Shown piece after piece: positions 1 to 5,161 of a DNA stretch of 5,161 nt. Position 1 is the first letter of the stretch, and every line of letters starts with the position of its first letter. Position numbers and translations under genes: made by a program. Below the pieces are notes generated by a model, which was not told where the DNA came from, did no database searches, and worked only from the letters and a program-made list of their open reading frames with translations. Source of the stretch: Rhodothermota bacterium (GTDB taxonomy: Bacteria > Hydrogenedentota > Hydrogenedentia > Hydrogenedentales > GCA-2746185); contig VFKU01000517.1 of assembly GCA_009885415.1 (NCBI GenBank), forward strand, positions 1-5,161. Reading direction: 5' to 3'.

Positions 1-1152
1 GACCAGCGGCGCGTACTGCGCGTAGTGTTTTTCCCAGCCACGGACGACGCCCCGCTCGCGGCCGCCGCTGTCGCCGTAAAGGGATATCTCGTGTTGAAGC
101 GCCTCGCGGGCGAGCTCGCAGTCCAGCGCGAGGAAATCGAAGAGACGCCGGAAAGTTGCTTGGGGTTGGGTCAGGAGATCTTCGTAGCGCAATTGCAGAA
201 TCTCGATGCCGTTGGGCGGCGTGCGCACCCAGGAATCGACGAAGAACCGGTAGGCCTCGGCGATCGTCAGCCCCTTGTGGAAGCGATGCCGCTGAAAGGT
301 CCTATCGATGGTGCTCGCAAAAAAATAATCCACGCCATCCAGAAATTCCGCCGCGTCGATCGCGGTCTCGCGCCGGCTGCGCGTGTACTCGAGAAAGGAG
401 ATCATCTGATCGCGCGGATCGCGGACGAGCACGACGGCCTTCGCCGGCGGCGCGAGATCGGGCAAGAAGCGTCCCCACTCCTCCATCAGATATTCCGGAG
501 ACGGGCTGTGGGACTTCACGGTAAGCGTAGTCTCGGCGAGATCGTCGAGCGACACATAAATCGATTGGCAGCGTAGCCCGCTGGAGGCCTGCAGGACCGA
601 TTGCAGAAAATTGCTGCCTGCGCGCGGAAACGACACCACAGGAACGGGCAATGCGTAGGGCAGCCGCCCGGCCACGCGATAGCCGTCGATCGCGCGACTG
701 CGCTTGCGAAATCCTTCATTGACGAGACTGGCGCGGACCGCGCGATCGTCCGCGAAGAGTTTGGCCAGGGCCTGCGGATCGGCGAGCACGCGCTCGAGTA
801 CGCGGGCGTCGCTCATGTTGAGACCGCCGATGCGATCATCGAGACTCAGCCGCCCGGCAACTATGTCGGCGCCCAGCCCGTCGACCAGCGCCTTGACCAA
901 CTTCTCGACGCCGAAATGCGTGACCACATCCGAGGGTCGCACGCGATCGAGCAGCGGCTGAACTCCAGCCGTGTCCACAATCTTCTTGAGACCGACATGA
1001 TCTAGAACGGCCTTCAAGCCTACGGTATTCAAAATAGCGGAGAGTGTCTCGGCGACCCGATCTCGCTTGGTCAACACCTCGATCAGCGCGGGCAGACCGA
1101 TCGCGTCGAACTCTGCTTCGAATTTCGATTTCCGGGACTCAGCTTCACTCAT
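1..1152 (-). CDS. Sulfotransferase domain protein with repeat-bearing N-terminus (3' end outside window)
   Basis: Predicted PAPS-dependent sulfotransferase, moving sulfate from 3'-phosphoadenosine-5'-phosphosulfate to a hydroxyl of an unknown acceptor. The 384 visible residues are open to the window edge. The catalytic domain starts near residue 165: a 5'-phosphosulfate loop SFPRAGSNFL (174-183), a KSH motif (213-215) where the family places its catalytic histidine, and the 3'-phosphate motif VLVRDPRDQMISF (241-253) with R244 and S252. RYEDLL (322-327) and RGWEKHY (371-377) follow; the last resembles the C-terminal PAPS-contacting segment, so little is probably missing. Arginine replaces the common P-loop lysine, as in Sulfotransfer_3-like members. 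Residues 1-160 are not catalytic and carry a nine-residue repeat. ATG at 1152 is the first start after an in-frame stop (1161-1159); the Shine-Dalgarno is weak. The gene lies 60 bp after a polysaccharide-export ATPase on the same strand, so a glycan substrate is likely, but this is inferred. Confidence 0.88.
   Translation of the reverse strand, partial: MSEAESRKSKFEAEFDAIGLPALIEVLTKRDRVAETLSAILNTVGLKAVLDHVGLKKIVDTAGVQPLLDRVRPSDVVTHFGVEKLVKALVDGLGADIVAGRLSLDDRIGGLNMSDARVLERVLADPQALAKLFADDRAVRASLVNEGFRKRSRAIDGYRVAGRLPYALPVPVVSFPRAGSNFLQSVLQASSGLRCQSIYVSLDDLAETTLTVKSHSPSPEYLMEEWGRFLPDLAPPAKAVVLVRDPRDQMISFLEYTRSRRETAIDAAEFLDGVDYFFASTIDRTFQRHRFHKGLTIAEAYRFFVDSWVRTPPNGIEILQLRYEDLLTQPQATFRRLFDFLALDCELAREALQHEISLYGDSGGRERGVVRGWEKHYAQYAPLV
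886..1098 (-). repeat. Nine-residue tandem peptide repeat encoded in the sulfotransferase N-terminus
   Basis: Residues 36-89 of the sulfotransferase split into six contiguous nine-residue units: TLSAILNTV, GLKAVLDHV, GLKKIVDTA, GVQPLLDRV, RPSDVVTHF, GVEKLVKAL. A further matching unit, GLPALIEVL, lies at 19-27, separated by eight residues. The pattern is G, L or V, two variable residues, two aliphatic residues, often D, one variable residue, then V, A, F or L. The 27-bp DNA units differ strongly, so the pattern is kept at protein level and is not a recent DNA expansion. An amphipathic helical repeat is likely. I do not recognise a named family. Confidence 0.6.
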
Positions 1153-1212
1153 TTCGACTCAATCTATGGTCTGCGTCGTTTCACTCGATCAATTGCGGAC
1201 TCGATTCGGAGG

Positions 1213-2556
1213 TCAATCAACCCGAATCTCGTACTCGTGCCGGATGTCCTTGATGCCCACGTAGACATCGCCGCCGCCGGAGACGTAAAACTCCTTGACG
1301 ACGTCGCGCCAGAGATAGCCCTGTCCTTCGGCGATCGGCATCATAATCACATATTCGCCGGGAACGAGGTCAAAATCCGGAATCCGGTAGACACAGCGGA
1401 CGCGGCCCTCGTGGATGTGCTTGAGGCGGCCGTCGCGGAGCGTGGCGATCGCGGCGACGCGCAGCCCGTCCTTGCGAAAGAACACGAGCGTGCTGCACAG
1501 GCCCTCGACGCGGCGCTTCAAGCGAAAACTGAAGTGAATCTCGACCGCGCTATGCACGGGGACGGTGTCGGCCGGCTGGCCATCAACGACGAGATCGCAC
1601 TTGATGTCGTCCACGTCCTTCGTCGAATCGACGACGGGGCCGTAGAGCCCGCCTTCAGACCGCGCGACGGACTTTTTGATCCACGCTTCGTCGGTGTCGA
1701 GCACATCGTCGGGTTGCAAATCCGAGGGCATCGCTTTGGCCGCGGCGCTCCACTCCTTCGCGCTGCGCTTGGCGGCCGCGTTGCGGACCCGGGCCTCTTC
1801 GTTCGCGTCGAGAAAGGCGAGGTAGGCCTGCACCGTTTCGAGCGAGGTCCCCGCCGCCTTCACGACGCCGCCGTGCAGCCAGATCGCGCGCTCGCAGAGT
1901 TTGATCACGCGATTGTGGCTGTGCGACACGAATACGATGGTGACGCCCTGTTTCTTGAGCTGCTCCATGTGCGTGAAGCATTTGTTCTGAAAGGCGAAAT
2001 CGCCGACGGCGAGCACTTCGTCGATGAGCAGAATGTCGGGCGAGAGGTTCACCGCGACGGCGAAGCCGAGACGCGCCTTCATGCCCGTGCTGTAGGTGCC
2101 GGTCGGGCTATCGATGAACTCGCCCAGCTCGGCGAACTCGACGATCTCCTCGATGCGGCCCTTAATCTCGCGGGCCTTCATCCCCATCAGGGCGCCGGCA
2201 TTGAATATGTTGTCCATGCCGGAGAGATTGGGATTGAAGCCGGTGCCGAGATTGATGAGCGCCTGGATACGCCCGCGCAGCGTGATGCGACCGGCGCTCG
2301 GCTTGGTGAGGCCGTTCATCATCTTGAGCAGCGTGCTCTTGCCCGCGCCGTTACGGCCGACGAGCGCCATCGAATCGCCTGGATAGAGATCGAAGGAGAC
2401 GTCTTTCACCGCCCAAAATTCGTCGGGCCGCAGCTCGGCCGTGCGGCGCCGGCCGGAGAGTTCGCGCATGAGATCGCCGATGCTGTAACCGAGGTGCGCA
2501 TTCGCGTTCCGTGAGTATTTCTTGGATACGCCGCTGACCGAGATCGCCGCATCCAT
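1213..2556 (-). CDS. ABC-2 type polysaccharide exporter ATP-binding protein, Wzt-like with C-terminal domain
   Basis: Cytoplasmic ATPase of a surface-polysaccharide ABC exporter (Wzt/TagH/RfbB group), 447 residues. The nucleotide-binding domain spans about 1-245: Walker A GRNGAGKST (67-75), the family-type segment NLGTGFNPNLSG (102-113) in the Q-loop region, signature YSTGMKAR (155-162), Walker B ILLIDE (175-180), D-loop AVGD (183-186) and switch histidine H212. A charged, alanine-rich linker (about 250-300) leads to a beta-rich domain (about 318-447) in the position of the Wzt C-terminal domain. In O-antigen exporters of this type that domain recognises the modified end of the finished glycan; here this is inferred from position and length. 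The start is one base after the permease stop (TGA-G-ATG on the minus strand), with GGAG at 2570-2567 as ribosome binding site, so the two are probably translationally coupled. All core ATPase motifs are intact. Confidence 0.93.
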   Translation of the reverse strand: MDAAISVSGVSKKYSRNANAHLGYSIGDLMRELSGRRRTAELRPDEFWAVKDVSFDLYPGDSMALVGRNGAGKSTLLKMMNGLTKPSAGRITLRGRIQALINLGTGFNPNLSGMDNIFNAGALMGMKAREIKGRIEEIVEFAELGEFIDSPTGTYSTGMKARLGFAVAVNLSPDILLIDEVLAVGDFAFQNKCFTHMEQLKKQGVTIVFVSHSHNRVIKLCERAIWLHGGVVKAAGTSLETVQAYLAFLDANEEARVRNAAAKRSAKEWSAAAKAMPSDLQPDDVLDTDEAWIKKSVARSEGGLYGPVVDSTKDVDDIKCDLVVDGQPADTVPVHSAVEIHFSFRLKRRVEGLCSTLVFFRKDGLRVAAIATLRDGRLKHIHEGRVRCVYRIPDFDLVPGEYVIMMPIAEGQGYLWRDVVKEFYVSGGGDVYVGIKDIRHEYEIRVD

Positions 2557-2557
2557 C

Positions 2558-3421
2558 TCAAGCGCGCTCCGACAAGACCGGCACGGAAAGATGAAACACG
2601 AACCAGCCGAGCACGAAGGTCGCCAGGGCGCCGGCAGTCCAGGCCGCGAGTGCGACGGGACTGGAGACCGTGCCCAAGGTCGCCAGCGCGCGCAGGTTGT
2701 CGATGAAGACCGCGGGCGGGTTGAGCGTGTAGAGGATCCCCTGTTCGGGTGTGAAAGGGAGGACCCACATCACCGGGCAGAGGTATCGCAGCGGGCGCAG
2801 GAGGATTTCGGCGAGCCGCGAGAGGTCGGCGTAGACGGCGTTGAAGGGGGCCAGGAGAACGCCGATCGACATGGCCGCCAAGATGTAGACGGGGTACACC
2901 AAAACGAATGCGATGAAGCCGAGGGGGGAAATCGCGCCGAAGGCCGCGGCGACGAGAAGCATCACCACGACGCGGAAACCGCTATTGAAAAGAATGCGGT
3001 AATAGACCGCAAGCAAATGGGCCTCGGGCGCGACGTTGACGTGCTGGAGAAGCGCCTTCGAGCGGGCAAAAATTCGCAGCGGCATCAGGACGGAATCGAC
3101 GAAGGTCGCATAAAGCAGGACGCCGAAGGTGACGAAGGTGACGTAGGGCATGCCCATCTCGCCCGGGTTGATGACGCGCAAGTGCATGAGGGCGTAGAAA
3201 ATGCCTGCGAAGATCAACGGATCCAGCCAATCCCACAGCATTCCGAAGGCGGCCCGGGAGTATTCGCCCTTGATGTCGCGCCGGACCAGCCGATACGCGA
3301 GGTAATTCGACCGGCGCACCCCGCGGAGCATGTGCGCGAAAACCTCGCCCAGGCGGAGCACCTGCGAGTCGGCCGAGTACACTGCGACCGGCCTGCCGGA
3401 TTTCTCGATTTCGCCAGTCAT
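2558..3421 (-). CDS. ABC-2 type polysaccharide/polyol phosphate export permease (Wzm/TagG-like)
   Basis: Inner-membrane subunit pairing with the adjacent Wzt-like ATPase to flip or extrude a lipid-linked polysaccharide. Its 287 residues are typical for the family. A cytoplasmic N-terminus of about 60 residues contains the family-like stretch YRLVRRDIKGEYSRAAFG (43-60), followed by LWDWLDPL at the entry to the first membrane helix (about 62-80). Further hydrophobic segments lie at about 91-112, 149-164, 167-192, 206-222 and 256-279, giving the usual six. The segment YADLSRLAEILLRPLRYLCP (197-216) matches the conserved region before the fifth helix. ATG at 3421 follows an in-frame stop at 3445-3443 and has GGGAAG (3437-3432) ten bases upstream. 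It is the first gene of the minus-strand block, presumably transcribed from the divergent intergenic region. The exported glycan cannot be named from the sequence. Confidence 0.92.
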   Translation of the reverse strand: MTGEIEKSGRPVAVYSADSQVLRLGEVFAHMLRGVRRSNYLAYRLVRRDIKGEYSRAAFGMLWDWLDPLIFAGIFYALMHLRVINPGEMGMPYVTFVTFGVLLYATFVDSVLMPLRIFARSKALLQHVNVAPEAHLLAVYYRILFNSGFRVVVMLLVAAAFGAISPLGFIAFVLVYPVYILAAMSIGVLLAPFNAVYADLSRLAEILLRPLRYLCPVMWVLPFTPEQGILYTLNPPAVFIDNLRALATLGTVSSPVALAAWTAGALATFVLGWFVFHLSVPVLSERA

Positions 3422-3558
3422 GGGGCCGGTGCTTCCCGGAATTCATCCAATTCTGCTGCCGTTTCGTAGGAGTACGGCCCGCTAGTATACGACACACCCG
3501 GCCGTAAAGTCGTGGCGCTTGGCAGGGGCGATGGTATGCTAGTAACGGATATGCGCCC
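3422..3558. promoter_or_regulatory. Divergent intergenic region between export operon and sigma gene
   Basis: These 137 bp separate the permease start (minus) from the sigma start (plus) and must hold the promoters for both directions unless transcription enters from elsewhere. The heptamer GCTAGTA occurs twice in the same orientation, at 3481-3487 and 3538-3544. The first overlaps the minus-strand -10 candidate. The second overlaps TGGTATGCT (3532-3540), an extended -10-like element for the sigma gene, with only a poor -35 (GTGGCG, 3512-3517) at 17-bp spacing. The element resembling an ECF promoter found after the sigma gene is not seen here, so autoregulation of the sigma gene is not evident. 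Confidence 0.45.
3484..3513 (-). promoter_or_regulatory. Candidate promoter for the export/sulfotransferase operon
   Basis: On the minus strand, TATACT (3489-3484) matches the sigma-70 -10 consensus at five of six positions. With an 18-bp spacer the -35 position reads ACGACT (3513-3508), which keeps only the GAC core. Transcription would start near 3477, leaving a leader of about 55 nt before the permease. The -10 is good and the -35 poor, so this is tentative. Confidence 0.3.
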
Positions 3559-4164
3559 ATGGACGCCATAAACAAAGGCCCACACCACTCGCCCGGCCAG
3601 TCGCTGGACGAGAGGGATCTCGCGTCGCTCGTGGCCCGTGCGCAGGGGGCCGACGCGGAGGCCTTCGAGACCCTCGCGCGCCGCTACTCCCCCGTCGTCC
3701 TCGCTTATCTCTATGGGCGGCTCCCGAGTTCGCTCGACGCCCGGGACATTTTGCAAGACGTGCTCTTGTCCGCCTTTCGCCATTTGTCGGCGCTTCGGGA
3801 TCCCGGCCGATTCGGGCCTTGGCTCTTGCAGATCGCACGCCGAAAGCGCGCCGACCACCTGCGTGCCTACCGGCGCGTGTCCGCCCGCGAACTGAACACG
3901 GATCGGCTGCCGGAAATCGAGGAAGCGGAATCGACCGCACATCACCCTGCGCCGGACGCCGCCGCGCAAGAGACGATCCGCGCCGCGATTGGGCGCCTGC
4001 CCACGCGCTACCGGCTGGTCGTGTCGCTGCGTCTGCTGGAGGAAATGCCGCCAGCCGGCATCGCCCAGCGGCTAGGGCTCAAGGAATCGACGGTGCGGAT
4101 GCGGAACAAGCGCGGCTTGGAGATGCTCCGTAAGTCCCTGCGCAAGAGCGGGTTGGACGCCTAG
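3559..4164 (+). CDS. ECF-like RNA polymerase sigma factor (sigma-70 family)
   Basis: Group 4 (ECF-type) sigma factor, directing RNA polymerase to a small set of promoters. The 201 residues are normal for the class and contain only regions 2 and 4. Region 2 spans about 22-103, with DARDILQDVLLSAFRHL (60-76) in the core-binding helix and FGPWLLQIARRKRADHLR (85-102) in the -10-recognising part. A variable linker (about 104-135) has no sigma-3 domain. Region 4 spans about 138-195, with GRLPTRYRLVVSLRLLEEMP (145-164) and a helix-turn-helix at about 165-193 (IAQRLGLKESTVRMRNKRGL) for -35 recognition. ATG at 3559 is the first start after an in-frame stop at 3505; upstream GGAT (3547-3550) is only a weak ribosome binding site. 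The next gene encodes a single-pass membrane protein, an arrangement common for ECF sigma and regulator pairs. The inducing signal is unknown. Confidence 0.9.
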   Translation: MDAINKGPHHSPGQSLDERDLASLVARAQGADAEAFETLARRYSPVVLAYLYGRLPSSLDARDILQDVLLSAFRHLSALRDPGRFGPWLLQIARRKRADHLRAYRRVSARELNTDRLPEIEEAESTAHHPAPDAAAQETIRAAIGRLPTRYRLVVSLRLLEEMPPAGIAQRLGLKESTVRMRNKRGLEMLRKSLRKSGLDA

Positions 4165-4184
4165 GGCCGAAGCGCGACCCTCGG

Positions 4185-4224
4185 GACGGAAAAAGTTTGT
4201 GACGCTGGCGCGTTTCTTTCCGTC
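4185..4224. repeat. Inverted repeat spanning the ECF-type promoter
   Basis: GACGGAAA (4185-4192) and TTTCCGTC (4217-4224) are perfect 8-bp inverted arms around a 24-nt centre. The left arm lies just upstream of the -35-like element and the right arm includes the CGTC of the -10-like element. It could be a protein-binding site or coincidence; the long centre makes a stable RNA hairpin or terminator unlikely, and no uridine run follows. Confidence 0.45.
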
Positions 4225-4228
4225 TATA
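4197..4228 (+). promoter_or_regulatory. ECF-type promoter candidate upstream of the membrane protein gene
   Basis: TTGTGACGC (4197-4205) and CGTCTATA (4221-4228) lie with exactly 16 bp between the GTGACG and CGTCTA cores, after an A-rich stretch (4190-4194). Many ECF sigma factors recognise a -35 element with an AAC- or GAC-type core and a CGTC or CGTCTA -10 element at about this spacing. Transcription would start around 4232-4234, leaving a leader of about 26 nt before the ATG at 4260. The adjacent ECF gene is the obvious candidate to read it; that pairing is inference. Confidence 0.5.
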
Positions 4229-4249
4229 GGGGTATCGGCGAAATGCCGC

Positions 4250-4254
4250 GGGAA
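4250..4254 (+). promoter_or_regulatory. Ribosome binding site before tandem ATG codons
   Basis: GGGAA lies five bases before the ATG at 4260 and eight bases before the in-frame ATG at 4263. The second spacing is closer to optimal, so translation may begin at 4263, making the protein one residue shorter. Confidence 0.4.
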
Positions 4255-4259
4255 TTTCG

Positions 4260-4775
4260 ATGATGTCTTCGCACGAACCAGATAACGACCCGTTTATATC
4301 GGCCCGCCTTGAGGATTCACTCGCGGGCCTGCGGCAGGAATTTCGCCGTACCCAGGCGGAAGCGGTGGATGCGGCAATGCAGCGCGTGCGCCGCGAGGCC
4401 GAATTGAAGAGCCGGATGCACGCTTTGGTGCGCGAGCCGAAAGTTCTCGCTCGGTGGTCCGCGTGGCGGCGTAGGGGTCTGGCGGCGGCCGCGTGTGCGG
4501 CCGTGGTCGCGCTCGCGGCGATTGGGTTCGCCCGCTTGACGCCTCCCTCCGATCCCTCGGCGCCGACAGTGGCGCAATCGACGCCTGCGGCGCAGTCGGC
4601 CCCGGTGGCGGTCGCGTCCGTACGCGAAGATCGGCCGCTCAGCGTGCAAATCGCCGAGGCCCGTCCCGGCGAGACCTTGATGCTCGCAAAGGCCACCGTG
4701 ATAGAAGCGAGCGGTGAGCCGCTGCGGCTCTCGAAACGGCTCCGCATCGAAGTGGGCGCGCCGTCGAATAATTAG
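4260..4775 (+). CDS. Single-pass membrane protein, possible non-canonical anti-sigma factor or sigma-linked regulator
   Basis: I do not recognise a named family. The 171 residues comprise a charged, mainly helical N-terminal part (about 15-70, rich in R, E, Q and A), an arginine-rich stop RWSAWRRR (65-72), one membrane segment of alanine, valine and leucine (about 73-91), a Pro/Ser/Ala/Thr-rich linker (about 94-118), and a small C-terminal domain (about 119-171, LSVQIAEARPGETLMLAKA within it). By the positive-inside rule the N-terminus is cytoplasmic and the C-terminus outside, as in membrane anti-sigma factors. Unlike zinc-binding anti-sigma proteins it has no HxxxCxxC motif; its only cysteine (79) is in the membrane segment. 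It starts 95 bp after the sigma gene, behind its own ECF-type promoter candidate. Function as sigma partner rests on neighbourhood and topology only. Confidence 0.75.
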   Translation: MMSSHEPDNDPFISARLEDSLAGLRQEFRRTQAEAVDAAMQRVRREAELKSRMHALVREPKVLARWSAWRRRGLAAAACAAVVALAAIGFARLTPPSDPSAPTVAQSTPAAQSAPVAVASVREDRPLSVQIAEARPGETLMLAKATVIEASGEPLRLSKRLRIEVGAPSNN

Positions 4776-4787
4776 TCGAGTGTAAAC

Positions 4788-4802
4788 GCGGAATCGTTCC
4801 GC
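4788..4802 (+). repeat. Short perfect hairpin in the gap before the secreted protein gene
   Basis: GCGGAA and TTCCGC form a 6-bp perfect stem around a TCG loop, 13 bp after the stop of the membrane protein gene. The following bases (TTGGAATT) are only weakly T-rich, so it would be a poor intrinsic terminator; it could partly insulate the two genes or serve as an operator. The rest of the 78-bp gap (4776-4853) shows no convincing promoter. Confidence 0.35.
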
Positions 4803-4853
4803 TTGGAATTGAGTGGCGCCGGGCGACCGGCGAAAGAACAGGAGATCGCGAAA

Positions 4854-5161
4854 ATGAAAAAGACGCTTGTAATGCTGGGACTGTGCCTCGCCGTGGGCCT
4901 GCCCGCTGCCGCGCAGTGGAATGCTGTTGGAGATTTCTACGTTCAGGGCAGTCTCGGACTCGGAACGCAGACTCCGGCGACTAAGATGCACCTGTACACA
5001 GCAAGCACGAGTTCTATCCGTTACCGCCTTCAAAACGGCGATGCTCTAGGGATTGTGGATATCTACAGCAATGACGGTATCGGCGGTTTTATAACGGGTG
5101 GAAACAAGATTCCACTTTCGGCGCATCCGACAGGCTTCGTGGGTATCGGCAGTGGGTCAGA
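4854..5161 (+). CDS. Secreted surface protein with tail-fibre-like repeats (5' part only)
   Basis: The first 102 complete codons of a gene that continues beyond the window. Residues 1-20 form a classic signal peptide: MKK, a hydrophobic core (about 4-16), and PAAA before Q21, with likely signal-peptidase I cleavage after A20. The mature start includes SLGLGTQTPATKMHL (33-47), matching the 'GIGTxxPxxKLHV' repeat seen in long bacterial surface and phage tail-fibre-like proteins, some of which end in an S74 self-cleaving chaperone domain. The segment 54-94 resembles the beta-rich spacer of such proteins, and FVGIGS (95-100) appears to begin a second repeat. AGGAG (4840-4844) nine bases upstream of the ATG is the best ribosome binding site in the window. 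Base composition is visibly less GC-rich than in the other genes, with codons such as ATA, GTA, CTA and ACA. Role beyond export to the surface is unknown. Confidence 0.8.
   Translation, partial: MKKTLVMLGLCLAVGLPAAAQWNAVGDFYVQGSLGLGTQTPATKMHLYTASTSSIRYRLQNGDALGIVDIYSNDGIGGFITGGNKIPLSAHPTGFVGIGSGS

Noticed and set aside
25..1005. Plus-strand open frames opposite the sulfotransferase (25-576 and 601-1005)
   Set aside because: They are antisense to an uninterrupted minus-strand frame carrying clear sulfotransferase motifs, so I treat them as shadows.
1137..1202. ACTC repeated at 1137, 1147, 1157, 1183 and 1199, three of them 10 bp apart
   Set aside because: The unit is only four bases, partly lies in coding sequence, and the spacing breaks after three copies; chance is a sufficient explanation.
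1153..1212. Possible separate promoter for the sulfotransferase (TTGATC, 18 bp, CATAGA on the minus strand)
   Set aside because: The -10 matches at only three of six positions and a 60-bp gap within a same-strand block is compatible with read-through, so I do not list it.
1237..2514. Long open frame on the plus strand opposite the ABC ATPase (425 codons)
   Set aside because: It is exactly antisense to a gene with every ABC ATPase motif intact, and its translation shows low-complexity, charge-rich sequence with no recognisable domain. In GC-rich DNA such antisense frames arise from third-position GC bias.
2522..3469. Long open frame on the plus strand opposite the permease (315 codons)
   Set aside because: The translation is dominated by D, E, H, R and G, the expected mirror of a hydrophobic membrane protein on the other strand; no domain and no plausible ribosome binding site.
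3418..3969. Minus-strand open frame (183 codons) across the intergenic region and the sigma gene
   Set aside because: It is antisense to conserved sigma region 2 and its translation matches nothing recognisable; the permease start fits better as the first minus-strand gene.
4781..4810. TGTAAACG at 4781-4788 as a second ECF-type -35 before the secreted protein gene
   Set aside because: At 16-bp spacing the -10 position reads GGAATT with no CGTC-like core, so the match fails.
4317..5033. Minus-strand open frames opposite the membrane protein and secreted protein genes
   Set aside because: Their translations are arginine- and histidine-rich without domains, while the plus-strand frames have a good membrane segment, signal peptide and ribosome binding sites.

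Overview
The window comes from a GC-rich bacterial genome. The export genes, polysaccharide chemistry and ECF-type regulation suggest a free-living Gram-negative-type organism, but nothing here fixes the phylum, so I leave it open. It holds six protein-coding genes in two divergent blocks around a 137-bp intergenic region (3422-3558). I see no rRNA, tRNA, CRISPR array or insertion sequence, and no gene-free stretch over 300 bp.

Left block, minus strand, read right to left. An ABC-2 type polysaccharide export permease (3421-2558) is followed after one base by its Wzt-like ATPase with a C-terminal glycan-binding-type domain (2556-1213). After 60 bp comes a sulfotransferase with an unusual repeat-bearing N-terminus (1152 to beyond position 1, 3' end missing). 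The order suggests one transcript for making and exporting a cell-surface glycan. Sulfation of that glycan is an inference from adjacency.

Right block, plus strand. An ECF-like sigma factor (3559-4164) is followed by a small single-pass membrane protein (4260-4775), which may be a non-canonical anti-sigma factor or another sigma-linked membrane regulator. Next is the start of a secreted protein with tail-fibre-like 'GLGTxxPxxKxHL' repeats (4854 to beyond 5161). The 95-bp gap between the sigma gene and the membrane protein gene contains a good match to an ECF-type promoter (GTGACG, 16 bp, CGTCTA). The membrane protein may therefore be a direct target of the sigma factor, giving a feedback loop.

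The most distinctive points are the nine-residue tandem repeat ahead of the sulfotransferase domain, the sulfotransferase-exporter linkage, and the regulatory unit of ECF sigma, ECF-type promoter and membrane protein next to a repeat-type surface protein.
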